Positions 18,512 to 29,861 of a DNA stretch of 64,000 nt are shown piece after piece. Numbering within the stretch: position 1 is the first letter of the stretch; each line of letters opens with the position of its first letter. The stretch is from an uncultured Oscillospiraceae bacterium (GTDB lineage Bacteria; Bacillota; Clostridia; Oscillospirales; Oscillospiraceae): assembly GCA_947624985.1 (NCBI GenBank), contig CANQMO010000014.1, forward strand, positions 17,857 through 81,856. The letters run 5' to 3'. The notes under the pieces are model-generated. The model saw only the letters and a program-made list of their open reading frames with translations, was not told the origin of the DNA and did not search any database. A program made the translations under genes and the position numbers.

Positions 18512-19915
18512 ATGGGACTGTTTGCAAGGATCAAGGGGTGGATCGACATGCACCTGAGGACCAGGGCGAAAGAGGTATACGGCATACGGGCGGCAACCTC
18601 CGTGGATATGGATAAGTTCGTTGACCGCTGCGCGGAAGTCTACCGGGGAAACCCGTACTGGCTGGACAGCGAGCATGGCATCCGGACGGTTAATTTTGCG
18701 AAGTCGGTCTGCTCGGAGACGGCGCGGCTGACCATGATGGGCACAAAGATCACCATCGGCGGCGAGAGCCAGCGTGCGGCGTGGCTACAGGAGCAGGTCG
18801 ACCAGATGTGGCCGAGGCTGCGGGAGTGGGTAGAAAAGGGCTGCGCCCTGGGCACCGTGATCCTGCGGCCCTGCGGCGACGGGGTGGAGTGCCTGGAGCC
18901 GGACCAGTTCGTCGTCACAGATACCAGCGGAGAGATCATCACCGGCGTTGTGTTCATCAGCCGCGAGTATGAGGAGCCGGAGCGGTACTTCACCAAACTG
19001 GAGTATCACCACTTCCTCCCGGACGGGGCCTATGCCATCTCCAACCGCTGTTTTCTGGGCCACTCTGAGCGGGACGACGGTAAGCCGGTGCCAATCGAGG
19101 CGACGCCGTGGGCGGATCTGGCCGAGGACGTGACCGTGGAGAATCTGACCGGGCCCCTGTTTGGGGTGCTGCGCATGCCGGGCGCCAACAACAAGAGCAA
19201 GAGCGCCGTGATGGGCATGCCGGTGTTCGCCGACGCGCTGGAGGAACTGCGGGACCTGGACGTGGCGTACAGCCGCATGACCACCGAGATATATGACAGC
19301 CGCCGGCTCGCCATGATCGACGACAGGCTGCTCCAACAGGCGGGGACGAAGGTGGGCGCGGCGGAAAAGGTGGAACTGCCGGACTATGTGCGCAAGGTGA
19401 GCGGCGTGGGCCCGGAGGAGTATTATCAGGAGATCAACCCGGCGCTGAACACGTCGGACCGGCTGGTGGGGCTCAACGCCATATTGAATCAGATCGGATT
19501 CAAGTGCGGCTTTTCCAACGGCGCGTTCGTTTTCAACGAGAAGCGGGGCGTGGCCACGGCGACCCAGGTAGAGAGCGAGGATCAGCGGACCATCCAGTTG
19601 ATCAAGGACGTGCGGGACAAGCTGGAGGCGGCCATGGACGCGCTGCTGTATGCCCTCAATGTTTTTGCCGATCTCTACGACCTGGCCCCTGCGGGCGTCT
19701 GGGAGGTAAATTATGATTTTGGCGACATCACCTATAACCGGGAGGAGGACCGGGCCCGGTGGCTGTCCTATGTGATACAGGGCGTGGTACCGCCGTGGAC
19801 GCTGCTGGCCAAGTTCGAGGGCATGAGCGAGGAGGAAGCCCGGGCCATGGTGGACGAGGCTGCGGGCGCTGCCCAGACGCCGCCGCCGGGGACCGGATTT
19901 GGGAATGATGTGTAA
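18512..19915 (+). CDS. Phage portal protein (SPP1 gp6-like)
   Basis: Size, order after terL, GLNAILNQIGFKCGFSNGAFVFNEKRGVATATQVESEDQRT. Confidence 0.9.
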   Translation: MGLFARIKGWIDMHLRTRAKEVYGIRAATSVDMDKFVDRCAEVYRGNPYWLDSEHGIRTVNFAKSVCSETARLTMMGTKITIGGESQRAAWLQEQVDQMWPRLREWVEKGCALGTVILRPCGDGVECLEPDQFVVTDTSGEIITGVVFISREYEEPERYFTKLEYHHFLPDGAYAISNRCFLGHSERDDGKPVPIEATPWADLAEDVTVENLTGPLFGVLRMPGANNKSKSAVMGMPVFADALEELRDLDVAYSRMTTEIYDSRRLAMIDDRLLQQAGTKVGAAEKVELPDYVRKVSGVGPEEYYQEINPALNTSDRLVGLNAILNQIGFKCGFSNGAFVFNEKRGVATATQVESEDQRTIQLIKDVRDKLEAAMDALLYALNVFADLYDLAPAGVWEVNYDFGDITYNREEDRARWLSYVIQGVVPPWTLLAKFEGMSEEEARAMVDEAAGAAQTPPPGTGFGNDV

Positions 19916-19917
19916 CA

Positions 19918-21162
19918 ATGCTGACGCCTGAGTACAAACGGCGCGTTGCGGAGGGAAGCGAGATGATCGCGTCCCTTTTGCATGAGGAGATCATCAAGAT
20001 CATCGTCGAGGCCATTGTGACCAGGATGGAGCGGGGCGTTGATTACCGGCTGACGGCCCGGGACAGGTGGCTGCTGGAGACGTTGCAGACCGCCGGGTAT
20101 CTCCGGGCGGATCTGGAGCGGGAGATCGCCGCCAAGACAAAGCTCATGCTCAGCGAGATACAGGACGCCTTCCAGGACGCCGCTGTGCGGAACATGGCCT
20201 GGGATGACGCGGTGTACAAGGCCGCCGGCCTGGAGCCGCCGCCCATGCGCCAGTCTCCTTACCTGCTGCGGCTGGTGCAGCGGGGCTACGAAAAGACCGC
20301 GGGGGAGTGGGTCAACTTCACCGGGACCCTGGCGGACACGACGCAGCAGGTGTTTATTAGGGAGTGCGACAAGGCGTACAACCTGGTGGCGTCGGGGGCC
20401 ATGGGGCAGGATCAGGCGGTGCGCCAGGCGGTGGATACCGTGGCCAGCGAGGGCGTGGTGGTGAAGTACACCCGCCAGCGGCCCGACGGGACCCGGTACG
20501 TCTACCACACGGATACCATCGAGACGGCCACGGCCCGGGCGGTGCGGACCGGCGTGGGACAGGCATGCGGGGAGATGACCCTGGCCCGGATGGAGGAGAT
20601 GGACTGGGACATCGTGCTGGTCACCGCCCACCTGGGGGCCCGGACCGGCGACGGCGGGGAGAATTTTACCAATCACTTCTGGCTGCAAGGTAAATTCTAC
20701 AGCCGGGACGGGTCCGACAAGCGCTTCCCGCCGCTGAGCGTGTGCGGGATCGGGGACGTGCAGGGCCTACTGGGGGCCAATTGCCGGCACAGCATAGGCC
20801 CGGGGGACGGACGGTTCATCCCCGACGAGCTTAAGATCGACAGCGAGGAAAACCAGCTCCGGGAGGAGCAGGAACAGAAACAGCGGAAGCTGGAGCGGAC
20901 CATCCGCAAGACCAAGCGGGAGGTCCAGGGCCTGAAAACGGCCATGGACGCGGCGGAGGACCCGGCGGACAAGGCGGCCTTGAAGGCCCGGTACCAACAG
21001 CAGGCCCTGAAGCTCCGGGAGCAGAACCGGGCATATCAGGATTACTGCGACGAGACCGGGCTCAAGACCCAGAGCGAGCGGCTGCATATCGCCGGCTGGG
21101 ACCGGAAACAGGCGGCAGCAGCCTCCGGCGCGGCCCGCACCGCGGCGAAAGTGATGAGCTGA
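19918..21162 (+). CDS. Minor capsid / head morphogenesis protein
   Basis: Follows portal; LVTAHLGARTGDGGENFTNHFWLQGKFYSRDG...CRHSIGP. Confidence 0.85.
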   Translation: MLTPEYKRRVAEGSEMIASLLHEEIIKIIVEAIVTRMERGVDYRLTARDRWLLETLQTAGYLRADLEREIAAKTKLMLSEIQDAFQDAAVRNMAWDDAVYKAAGLEPPPMRQSPYLLRLVQRGYEKTAGEWVNFTGTLADTTQQVFIRECDKAYNLVASGAMGQDQAVRQAVDTVASEGVVVKYTRQRPDGTRYVYHTDTIETATARAVRTGVGQACGEMTLARMEEMDWDIVLVTAHLGARTGDGGENFTNHFWLQGKFYSRDGSDKRFPPLSVCGIGDVQGLLGANCRHSIGPGDGRFIPDELKIDSEENQLREEQEQKQRKLERTIRKTKREVQGLKTAMDAAEDPADKAALKARYQQQALKLREQNRAYQDYCDETGLKTQSERLHIAGWDRKQAAAASGAARTAAKVMS

Positions 21163-21315
21163 CGATAAAATACCAGTTGACGAAAGCGCAGTGCGTTTTG
21201 CACCGTGCTTTTTTCAAACCCAATTTCGCTGGTACCGGGCGTGAACAGGTACGACCCGCGCGGGGGTCGCGTCCCCGTAAAACAGCCGCGTAGCGGGGGA
21301 AAGGAAAGGAAACGT

Positions 21316-21936
21316 ATGAAGCGAGAATTTTTGGAGGGCCTTGACCTGGGCGACGGCGCCAAACTTCCGAAGAAAGCTGTGGAGGCCATCATGGCCGAAC
21401 ACGGGAAAACGCTCAATCAGCTGACCAGTGATCGTGACGCTTGGCGGCAGCGAGCCGAGACCGCCGAGGCGATAGTCCAGAAAATCCCCAAGGACCAAGA
21501 CCCGGCAAAGCTGGTGGAGGCGCTGAACGAGGCGCAGACCGCACTGGAGACCGCCAAGACGGACTACGACAATAAGCTGGCGGCCCGGGACTTCGACGAC
21601 GCCCTGCGTGCGGCCATGCAGGAGTATAAGTTCACCTCTCCCGGGGCGCAACGCGACGCCGAACGCCAGATCCGGGAAGCCGGCATGTCGGCCCGGGACG
21701 GTAAGATCCTGGGCTTGAAGGAGTTTATGGACGATCTCCGGGAAAAGGACCCCTCCGCTTTTGTGGATGAGCAGGCGGAGAAGGCCGAGGCCGACAAGGC
21801 CCACTTCACCAGGCGCACCACAGACGGCGGGAAGGACAAAAAAACCATGACCCGCGACGAGATCATGGCCATGCCGGACCGGGCGGCCCGGCGAAAGGCC
21901 ATCGCAGAAAATATGGAACTTTTTGAAAACAAATAA
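21316..21936 (+). CDS. Phage scaffolding protein (GP20-like)
   Basis: MKREFLEGLDLGDGAKLPKKAVEAIMAEHGK, coiled coil, precedes capsid gene. Confidence 0.85.
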   Translation: MKREFLEGLDLGDGAKLPKKAVEAIMAEHGKTLNQLTSDRDAWRQRAETAEAIVQKIPKDQDPAKLVEALNEAQTALETAKTDYDNKLAARDFDDALRAAMQEYKFTSPGAQRDAERQIREAGMSARDGKILGLKEFMDDLREKDPSAFVDEQAEKAEADKAHFTRRTTDGGKDKKTMTRDEIMAMPDRAARRKAIAENMELFENK

Positions 21937-21951
21937 GGAGGATTTTTTATC

Positions 21952-23106
21952 ATGGCAGAAAATAACCTGATCGTAAGTGCGGACCTCGCCCGCGTGCGCG
22001 AGGTCGAGTTTGTCAATAGTTTCGGCGATTCCATCAAGAAGCTTATGGAGGCGCTGGCTGTGACCCGCAAGATCCCGAAGAAGTCCGGCACGGTGCTGAA
22101 GGTCTACAAGGCCGTAGGTAACTTGCAGAGCGGCGATGTGGCCCCGGGCGAGATCATCCCTCTGAGCAAGTACAAGACCGAGGGTAAGGAGCTCGGCGCC
22201 ATCAAGATGAAGAAGTGGCGGAAGGCCGTCACGGCGGAGGCCATTGAGGAACGTGGCTTTGATCAGGCGGTGGATGATACCACCGCTGAAATGCTCAAGG
22301 ACGTGCAGAAGGGGATCCGGAAGGACTTCTTCGACTTTCTGGCAACCGGGACCGCCACGGCACGGGGCGACACGTTCCAGGCGGCGCTGGCCCGGGCGTG
22401 GGGGCAGTTGCAGGTGCTGTTCGATGATGACGGCGTCGCCAGCGTGTTCTTCATGAACCCCATGGACGTGGCCGATTATCTGGCCAACGCGCCCATCACC
22501 ATGCAGACGGCTTTTGGGATGAGCTATGCCGAGAACTTTCTGGGTCTTGGTACCGTGATCTTGAACGGATCAGTGCCCCAGGGCAAAATCTTTGCCACGG
22601 CCAAGGATAACCTGGTCCTGTACTATATCCAGGTGGACGACGCAGACCTGGGCAAGGCGTTCACCTTCACCACCGACGACACCGGGTACATTGGCATCCA
22701 CGAGGTAGCCGACTATGCCAACCTGACGGCCTCTGATACGGTGGTTTGCGGCATGCAGCTTCTGGCTGAGCGGCTGGACGGGATCGTGGTGGCCACCATC
22801 GGCCCGGAGACCGCGCCCACCATCGGCAAGCTGACGGTTTCCAGCGGCGAGGGCACCAGCGAGGGCAAGACCAAGCTGACTGTCACCGAGGGTAAGCTGG
22901 ACGCCGCCAACAGCTACAAGTATCGTCTGGGCGACCACGCCGACGATGTCGCATATGGCCAGAACGTCAAACAGTGGAAGGTGTGGGACGGCTCCGCCGA
23001 GATCGACGCCACCACCGGCCAGACGCTTACCCTGGTGGAGTGCAACAAGGAGTACGGGGCTGTGGCTGTGGGCTCCTGCACTGTGACCGCCAAGGCCGGC
23101 GCGTAA
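21952..23106 (+). CDS. Major capsid protein with C-terminal Ig-like extension
   Basis: Position; N-terminal FVNSFGDSIKKLMEALAVTRKIP; C-terminal beta-rich segment after PTIGKLTVSSGEG. Confidence 0.85.
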   Translation: MAENNLIVSADLARVREVEFVNSFGDSIKKLMEALAVTRKIPKKSGTVLKVYKAVGNLQSGDVAPGEIIPLSKYKTEGKELGAIKMKKWRKAVTAEAIEERGFDQAVDDTTAEMLKDVQKGIRKDFFDFLATGTATARGDTFQAALARAWGQLQVLFDDDGVASVFFMNPMDVADYLANAPITMQTAFGMSYAENFLGLGTVILNGSVPQGKIFATAKDNLVLYYIQVDDADLGKAFTFTTDDTGYIGIHEVADYANLTASDTVVCGMQLLAERLDGIVVATIGPETAPTIGKLTVSSGEGTSEGKTKLTVTEGKLDAANSYKYRLGDHADDVAYGQNVKQWKVWDGSAEIDATTGQTLTLVECNKEYGAVAVGSCTVTAKAGA

Positions 23107-23116
23107 GGAGACGCCC

Positions 23117-23632
23117 ATGTCGTATGCGACCTATGAGGATTTCAAGGCGCTGTACGGCGACGGGAAACTGGACGAGGCGGGTTTTTCCCGCCTCGTCTGG
23201 GAGGCGGAGAAGCTGATGGACGACGCCACCACGGGCGCGGACGGCGTGCGCAAGCTCCGGGCGGCCCCGCCGAAGTGCAAGTGTGATAAAGAGGCTGTCA
23301 AACGCTGCGCCTGTGCCCTGGTGGACACGCTCCGGCAGATAGAGGAGGCGGCGGAGAATATCCGCCGGGCCCAGGGATACACAGAGAACGCCGACGGGAC
23401 CTTGCAGGGCCGGGTGATCACGTCCCGGTCCGCCGGCGGAGAATCCATCAGCTACGCCACCGGCAGCGCCGCCAAGAGCGGGACGACCGCGATCGACGCC
23501 GCCGTGAGCGACATGACGGCCCGGGAACGGCTTTTCGCCGACACGGTGCGCCGGTACCTGTCCGGCGTGCCGGACGCCAACGGGGTCAATCTGCTTTACA
23601 TGGGGCCATATCCCGTGAGGATGGAGGCGTGA
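23117..23632 (+). CDS. Head-tail connector protein
   Basis: MSYATYEDFKALYGDGKLDEAGFSRLVWEAEKLMD; order after capsid. Confidence 0.8.
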   Translation: MSYATYEDFKALYGDGKLDEAGFSRLVWEAEKLMDDATTGADGVRKLRAAPPKCKCDKEAVKRCACALVDTLRQIEEAAENIRRAQGYTENADGTLQGRVITSRSAGGESISYATGSAAKSGTTAIDAAVSDMTARERLFADTVRRYLSGVPDANGVNLLYMGPYPVRMEA

Positions 23633-23634
23633 GA

Positions 23635-24078
23635 ATGTACGATAACACGGTCACGCTTTTCAACCGCTTGGAGCGGGACGGAGAACTGCTGTGGTACCCC
23701 ACGGTGATGACAGGCGTACACCTGGTGGATTCTGAGGCCGCCGTGGCGGCCAAATACGGCTATCAGCGGGGCGATAAGGCTTTGTTGTTCATCCACTACC
23801 TGGGCGGGCCGGACGAGCCGTCTGTGGGCGCGAAAAAATACCTGACGCCGAGGCGCTGGACAAGGGCGGAGGACCCATCCGGCGCGTTCACCTTCCAGAC
23901 GGGCGCGGACTTTGACTTTTTCATGGCCGGTAGATGGGAAGGCCCGTTCCCGGTCCGGGACGCGGATTACCCGGGCGGGTTCTACGACCACATGCAGGAC
24001 CAGTTCGACCGTGTGTGGGCCATCACCGGGGCGGAGAAGTTCGGCGTGATACCACATTTCGAGGTGACGGGACGATGA
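23635..24078 (+). CDS. Head-tail joining protein
   Basis: MYDNTVTLFNRL..., conserved order. Confidence 0.7.
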   Translation: MYDNTVTLFNRLERDGELLWYPTVMTGVHLVDSEAAVAAKYGYQRGDKALLFIHYLGGPDEPSVGAKKYLTPRRWTRAEDPSGAFTFQTGADFDFFMAGRWEGPFPVRDADYPGGFYDHMQDQFDRVWAITGAEKFGVIPHFEVTGR

Positions 24079-24545
24079 GCGAGCTTTATAAGATCAAAGG
24101 CTTTGACCTGACAGCGGACGGGCTGGAGGTCCATGTGCATATGGGACCCACGACCGCCAGGCTCAAAAAGGCCCATCGGAATCTGAAAGTCAACATCATG
24201 AACGCCATGATGGGTTTTATGCCGATCCGGAATGGCGATCTCATAGGAAAGACCGAGACAGCCAACACGCTGCTGCTGGACGATGAGCGCATGTATGCCG
24301 CCGCCGGCACGGACGCCAACGGCGTGCCATACGGTAAGTTCCAATACGAGGGAAAAGTGATGATCGGCGAGGAGACCGGCTCGCCGTTTGCCAGAAAGAA
24401 TGAGAAAAAGGTGGTCACCGACAGGTCGTTAGACCAGCAGCATGGTGGACACCCATATGCCGTACCGCACTGGTTTGAGGTAGCCTGGAAAAAGTACGGG
24501 AAGCGGCTGATAGGGTACGCGCAGGACGATCTGGAGGGAAAGTGA
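24075..24545 (+). CDS. Minor capsid/tail completion protein
   Basis: Conserved order; HPYAVPHWFEVAWKKYGK. Confidence 0.7.
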   Translation: MSELYKIKGFDLTADGLEVHVHMGPTTARLKKAHRNLKVNIMNAMMGFMPIRNGDLIGKTETANTLLLDDERMYAAAGTDANGVPYGKFQYEGKVMIGEETGSPFARKNEKKVVTDRSLDQQHGGHPYAVPHWFEVAWKKYGKRLIGYAQDDLEGK

Positions 24546-24546
24546 T

Positions 24547-25068
24547 ATGGACCGGACGAGCGAGGCGAAAAACCAGCCCGCCAAATACGACTTGGAGGGC
24601 GAGCCGACCCTGACGGACGCCATCGGCGCGCTGCTGTGCGATTTCCCCGGGCTGGACGAGGGAGAGAAGGTTGCCTTTGCCACCCTGCGCGAGACGGGAG
24701 GCATGGCCATGTTCCCCGGAGGCGGGCCGGTGGTGGAGGATGAGCGGCGCAGCGTCACGGGCCGGGTACGGCAGGTATGCCGATACCCCTTTGCGGTGCT
24801 ATACCGTCGGTCTGGATTCAGCGAGAGTGCACGGGCCTCCGCCAAGGAGAGGCTGGACGCCCTGGGCCGGTGGCTGGGCGGCCAGCCGGTCTCCATTGAC
24901 GGCACGGCATACCGCATGGCGGAGTATCCGGCACTGGACGGCGGTCGAAAGATCCTGGACTTCTCCATCGAGGCGCCGGCTTACCTGTACACGCGGGACG
25001 ATCACCAGGTGGAGACCTGGGCGGTGGAGATCTCCGCCCGATATGAGAACATTTTCCAAAAAAATTGA
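24547..25068 (+). CDS. Tail terminator-like protein
   Basis: Order upstream of major tail protein. Confidence 0.6.
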   Translation: MDRTSEAKNQPAKYDLEGEPTLTDAIGALLCDFPGLDEGEKVAFATLRETGGMAMFPGGGPVVEDERRSVTGRVRQVCRYPFAVLYRRSGFSESARASAKERLDALGRWLGGQPVSIDGTAYRMAEYPALDGGRKILDFSIEAPAYLYTRDDHQVETWAVEISARYENIFQKN

Positions 25069-25081
25069 GGAGGTCATTTCT

Positions 25082-25654
25082 ATGAAACTGGAACGCGAGG
25101 CCCTGGGCCACTATCTGGACACCAAGTTCAACAAGAAGGTGAGCGAGGCGGCCAGCGCCGAGTTTGAGATCATCGGCGACGACATTGAGGAGATGAGCGT
25201 GGAGCTCAACGCCGACACCGAGCAGGTCAAAAATATCCTGGGCCAGACCAAGACCCGGGATAACGGCTATGCTCCCAGCATGGAGGCGGATCCGTTCTAT
25301 GCGGACCCGGACAAGAAGCTTTATCCCAAGCTGCGGGATATCGCCATGAACCGGCTCAAGGGGGACCCCTGCAAGACCCTTATGCTGGAGGTGCTGGTGG
25401 AGGACACCGAGGCCGAGAACCACAAAGCCTGGCTGCGGGAGGTCATCGTCAAGCCCCAGAGCTACGGCGGCGACACGGCAGGATTCAACATTCCCTTTTC
25501 GGTCAGCGAGGACGGCGAGAGCGTAGAGGGCTATGTTTCCGCCGAATCCATGATGACCGGTAACCCCACCTTTACCGTGGGGGCTCTGCCGATCCTGACG
25601 AAGGGCAAGGTACCGGTGACCACGGCGGGCAATACTGCCGGGTCCGGAAAGTGA
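25082..25654 (+). CDS. Major tail protein
   Basis: Followed by hairpin; order; SVEGYVSAESMMTGNPTFTVG. Confidence 0.75.
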   Translation: MKLEREALGHYLDTKFNKKVSEAASAEFEIIGDDIEEMSVELNADTEQVKNILGQTKTRDNGYAPSMEADPFYADPDKKLYPKLRDIAMNRLKGDPCKTLMLEVLVEDTEAENHKAWLREVIVKPQSYGGDTAGFNIPFSVSEDGESVEGYVSAESMMTGNPTFTVGALPILTKGKVPVTTAGNTAGSGK

Positions 25655-25655
25655 C

Positions 25656-25690
25656 AGAACAGCCCGGGTCACCCGGGCTGTTCTGATTTT
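25656..25690 (+). terminator. Attenuator/terminator after the major tail gene
   Basis: AGAACAGCCCGGG-TCA-CCCGGGCTGTTCT, 13-bp perfect stem. Confidence 0.75.
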
Positions 25691-25715
25691 ATGCGTTTTG
25701 GGAGGGAAAAGAAAT

Positions 25716-26165
25716 ATGGCTGACGTGATGAAGCTGCGGGTGGAGACCGGCGCGGTCACCGTGGAGGTAGAGGACGAGCGGGGCGTGGTGCTGGGGACAT
25801 TCGACTTCAACCCCACCGATTCCAACATACTGAGCCGCTACGGCAAGGTGGTTGATTTCTTCAACGCCGTCTCCTTTGACACGGAGGCGGACGATGAGCA
25901 GCAGATCGCCCAGATGGACAAGCTGAACGGCGACATCAAGGAGCAGTTCGATTATCTGCTGGGCTATGAGGTCTCCGAGGGCCTCTTTGGCCGGTGCGGT
26001 CCTTTGACCGTCACCAAAAACGGCGACTTCTTCTTCGAGCAGGTGCTGGACAATGTGGGCAAGATCATCGAGCAGACCACCAAAAAGCGCCTGGACAAGA
26101 AGCTGGCCAGGATCAAAAAGGCCGTGGACGGAGCGCCCGGGAAAAGGGCCAGACAAAGAAAATGA
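25716..26165 (+). CDS. Tail assembly chaperone
   Basis: MADVMKLRVETGAV..., size and position. Confidence 0.7.
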   Translation: MADVMKLRVETGAVTVEVEDERGVVLGTFDFNPTDSNILSRYGKVVDFFNAVSFDTEADDEQQIAQMDKLNGDIKEQFDYLLGYEVSEGLFGRCGPLTVTKNGDFFFEQVLDNVGKIIEQTTKKRLDKKLARIKKAVDGAPGKRARQRK

Positions 26166-26734
26166 CCCCGTGGGAATTGCCCACGTCGCTGGAGATCGGC
26201 GGCGTGGGTTATGCCATAAACACGGATTTTCGGACCGTGCTTTATGTGCTGGACGTTTTTGCAGATCCGGATTATGAGGATGATGAGCGGCCCGCCATAT
26301 GCTTACAGGTGATGTATCCGGATTGGGAGACCATCCCCCAGGAGCGCCGAAAGGAGGCGCTGGAGCGGGTGGTGGATTTTATCGACATGGATATGCCGGA
26401 GGGCACAGAGGGCAACCACGGGCGGCGTCCCAGGCTGGTAGACTGGCGGCAGGACGCGCCAATGATCGTCCCGGCGGTGAACAAGGTGCTGGGCGCGGAG
26501 GTGCGGGCTATGGAGTACCTGCACTGGTGGACGTTCCTGGGCGCCTACATGGAAGTGGGCGACAGCCTCTTTTCGTCGGTCTTGGGGATCAGGCAGAAAA
26601 AGAGAAAGGGAAAACCGCTCGAGAAGTATGAGCAGGAGTTTTACAGGGAGAACAGAGCCCTGATCGACATAAAAAAACGGGACAGCGCGGCGGAGACCGA
26701 AAGGAGAGCGGCGCTGAAAAAACTGTTCGTGTGA
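26162..26734 (+). CDS. Gp15-family phage protein (second tail chaperone)
   Basis: [33 protein letters not shown]...; ATGA overlap. Confidence 0.75.
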   Translation: MTPWELPTSLEIGGVGYAINTDFRTVLYVLDVFADPDYEDDERPAICLQVMYPDWETIPQERRKEALERVVDFIDMDMPEGTEGNHGRRPRLVDWRQDAPMIVPAVNKVLGAEVRAMEYLHWWTFLGAYMEVGDSLFSSVLGIRQKKRKGKPLEKYEQEFYRENRALIDIKKRDSAAETERRAALKKLFV

Positions 26735-26744
26735 GGTGAGGGAT

Positions 26745-29700
26745 ATGGCAGCCACTGACGGCTCCGTGATCATCAAAGTAAGATTCGATGTGGACGACGT
26801 CAATGCGGGCGTCGGCGACATTGAAGCGGGGTGCAAGCGTGCGGCCTCCGCCACGGAGAAAGCGGGTAAGTCCATGGCCCGGGCGCTGTCGGGCGGCAAA
26901 TATGACCGGGGCGCAATGGCGTTCATGGACAGCTTTGAAAAACAGCTGGAGGAGACGGCCACCAAGACAAAAAAGGTGATGAAGAGTGCCGCCGGTATCC
27001 ATGTGGCAGACGACGGAAGTGCGGACAACCTGCAGCAGCAAATCGAATCCGTAAAGATAGCACTGCGGGAGATGGAGGCGGCAGGGCTCGGAGCGGGAGA
27101 TACAAAGTGGGACGAGGCATACCAGACGCTCTGCCAATTGGAGGCCGAACTGAAGCGGTATAAAAATGAACTGAAAACAGCAGCGCTGGCGGAACAGGAG
27201 ACTGCAGCGGCGACGGGTCAAGTGTCGGCCTGGTCACGGTTCAAGTCCATGCTGACCGACGTGGCCGCGAGGCTCCGGGAGACTGCGGCAGCGAGTATGA
27301 CCGCGAAAAACAGCACAAAAGGGCTAAATAACAGCCTGGCACGTCATGCAAAGACCATGCTGAAGTACGGATTGGGGATCAGATCAGTTTTTGTGCTGAC
27401 AAACAGGTTGCGCGGTGCGCTTACAGACGGATTCGCCCAGCTGGCGGAGCAGGATAGCGAGACCAAGGCCACGCTGGACGGGCTGAAAGCCAGCCTGAAC
27501 AGCGTGAAAATGAGCCTGGCCACGGCGTTTAAGCCGGTTTTGACGGCGGCGGCGCCGTATCTCAGTAAGCTGTGCAGCATGCTGGTGACGGCGATGAACT
27601 ATGTGGCCATGTTTTTCTCCGTGCTGGGTGGCAAAAAGAGCTATCTAGGCGTGGCCACCGGCACGACGGGGACGGCGCCGATAGCTGGGCCCGGGGTGCG
27701 TGTGGCCACCATCGGCCAGGACGGACAGGCGACGGGAGACAACGCCACGGAGGGCCCGAGCGCCGCCGCCAGCTTTGCCAGCCGCGCGGGAGCGGCCTAT
27801 GCGACGATAGCAAGAACGGCGGCGGCAACGTCTGGCACCGGTCGCGCGGGCGGTCTGTCCGCCGCGGGATACGCCGATATGGGCGCGGCCATGGACGCCG
27901 CGGCTGAAAGCGCGGAGCGGTTCGAGCGGACGGCTACGGCCAGCTATGCGGCGGTGGGAAGGACCATTGCCGCCGTCACGGACAAGGCGGCTGGTACGGC
28001 GGAGGCCATAGCGCACACGGGCGACGAGGCCGATGAAACGGCGAACAAGGTCCGCGCCATAGGCAAAGCGGGCAAGGACGCGGAGCGCAATCTCTCCGGG
28101 CTGGACGAGATGAACATATGGCAGTCGGCGGAGGAGACAGACGCTTCCGGCGGCGCAGGTGGTAGTGGAGGGGGTCTGGACGTGGGCGGCGGCCCGACGT
28201 TGCAGGAGATCCCCATCGACGATTCGGTTGCGGAGCGGCTGAAACATATTGCGGGGCTGGTGGCCGCCATCGGCGCGGGTCTGCTGGCCTGGAAGATATC
28301 CAGAGCGCTGGGCGCGGATCTTAAAACTGCGGCGGCGCTGGCGCTGGGCGTGGCCGGGGCGGTGGAGATGATAAAAGGCGGTTTTGACGCATGGACCAAC
28401 GGCGTTGACTGGGGAAATTTTTTTGAAATGCTCGGGGGTACCGGTCTCCTTGCCGGCGGTCTTGCAATTAAATTCGGGAAAATCGGAGCGGCGATTGGAC
28501 TTCTCGTCGGAGGCATAGAACTGCTGATCACGGGTTTCAAAGACTGGTGGACTACAGGAGACCTTACAAATAAGAGCCTTGCGGCAATTGAAGCGGGGCT
28601 TCTGGGGGTCGGGGTAGCTATCGGCCTGCTGACGGGTACATGGATACCGCTGGTCATCGCGGCAATCGCCGGCGGAATACTGGCCATCGCAAAGTTTACA
28701 GGGCACGCGGATGAGATGATCGAAGGGATCAAGCTGGCGGTACGAGGGCTCGTCGACTTCTTTACCGGCATAGCGACTGGAGACCTTGAGGGCACGCTTT
28801 TGGGCGTAGAGGAGACCCTGAACGGCCTGCGTGATTTTGTGATGTCGGTCGTCGCGTCCATACGGGATGTGGGACTGAAATTTTTTGATTGGCTAGATGG
28901 CGTTACCGGGGGCCGTTTCAGCGGGATCATTGACAAGGCGAAGAAAATCTGGGAAGTGGGATTTGAGTTTATCGGAGACGTGGTAACAACCGCCATGGAA
29001 ACAGTGAAAGGTGTTTTGAGCGGGCTGATCACATTTCTCGCGGGTATCTTTACCGGGGACCTGCAAAAAGCTGGCGAAGGGATAAAGCAGGTATTTGCAA
29101 GTATTTGGGAAGGTATAACGGGCGAGAAGCTTTCAGAGACGAAAGCGAAAGTGATAAATGTCTTTGAGGGCATACGGAGCACAATATCTGAAAAGATCGA
29201 GGCGGCCAAGACGGCGGTACAAAATGCCGTCGAGAAGATCAAGAGCTTTTTCAACTTCTCGTGGAGCTTGCCGCATATCAAACTGCCGCATTTCTCCATC
29301 ACCGGCGGGTTCAGCCTGGTCCCGCCCAGCGTGCCTAAGTTTTCTGTGAACTGGTATGCCAAGGGCGGTGTCGTGGATGGCGCCACGCTGATAGGCGCGG
29401 GGGAGGCCGGCAAAGAGGCGATCATCCCTCTGGAGCGGCATACCGAGTGGATAGACGCCGTGGCGCAGCGGCTGGCGGCGCTGCTGGACGGACGGGAGCG
29501 CCTGCGTGGACTGGACGATGTGGCCGAGCGGCTGGGAGCGCTGGCGGCGTCTATCGACAGGCTGGGGCTGAACATTTCGTCGTACCGGCAGCCGGTCATG
29601 GCCACCGGCACGGTGATCCCACCGCGTGCCGTCTACACGGAGCGGGAGCAGCCGGCGCCGCTGGACGGCGAGAGCTTGCGGCAGCTGCTGGCGGGCCAGA

Positions 29701-29837
29701 CCACCGGGTGGAGCGACCGGGACGTCAACTATACCTTCATCGCAAAGCTGAGCGAGCGGGAGATATTCCGGGCCGTCATTTCGCAGGGGAAGCTGGAACA
29801 AATGCGCTCCGGCGCAAATCCATTCGATCTGAAATGA
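26745..29837 (+). CDS. Tail tape measure protein of element 1
   Basis: About 1030 aa, TM stretches, GLDEMN motif, C-terminal [26 protein letters not shown]. Confidence 0.92.
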   Translation: MAATDGSVIIKVRFDVDDVNAGVGDIEAGCKRAASATEKAGKSMARALSGGKYDRGAMAFMDSFEKQLEETATKTKKVMKSAAGIHVADDGSADNLQQQIESVKIALREMEAAGLGAGDTKWDEAYQTLCQLEAELKRYKNELKTAALAEQETAAATGQVSAWSRFKSMLTDVAARLRETAAASMTAKNSTKGLNNSLARHAKTMLKYGLGIRSVFVLTNRLRGALTDGFAQLAEQDSETKATLDGLKASLNSVKMSLATAFKPVLTAAAPYLSKLCSMLVTAMNYVAMFFSVLGGKKSYLGVATGTTGTAPIAGPGVRVATIGQDGQATGDNATEGPSAAASFASRAGAAYATIARTAAATSGTGRAGGLSAAGYADMGAAMDAAAESAERFERTATASYAAVGRTIAAVTDKAAGTAEAIAHTGDEADETANKVRAIGKAGKDAERNLSGLDEMNIWQSAEETDASGGAGGSGGGLDVGGGPTLQEIPIDDSVAERLKHIAGLVAAIGAGLLAWKISRALGADLKTAAALALGVAGAVEMIKGGFDAWTNGVDWGNFFEMLGGTGLLAGGLAIKFGKIGAAIGLLVGGIELLITGFKDWWTTGDLTNKSLAAIEAGLLGVGVAIGLLTGTWIPLVIAAIAGGILAIAKFTGHADEMIEGIKLAVRGLVDFFTGIATGDLEGTLLGVEETLNGLRDFVMSVVASIRDVGLKFFDWLDGVTGGRFSGIIDKAKKIWEVGFEFIGDVVTTAMETVKGVLSGLITFLAGIFTGDLQKAGEGIKQVFASIWEGITGEKLSETKAKVINVFEGIRSTISEKIEAAKTAVQNAVEKIKSFFNFSWSLPHIKLPHFSITGGFSLVPPSVPKFSVNWYAKGGVVDGATLIGAGEAGKEAIIPLERHTEWIDAVAQRLAALLDGRERLRGLDDVAERLGALAASIDRLGLNISSYRQPVMATGTVIPPRAVYTEREQPAPLDGESLRQLLAGQTTGWSDRDVNYTFIAKLSEREIFRAVISQGKLEQMRSGANPFDLK

Positions 29838-29861
29838 CAGGTGTGACAGGAGCGTGGACCT

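Noticed and set aside
27944-29611. 555-aa minus ORF opposite the tape measure gene
   Set aside because: Shadow ORF in GC-rich coding DNA; no recognisable domains, opposite a well-supported gene.
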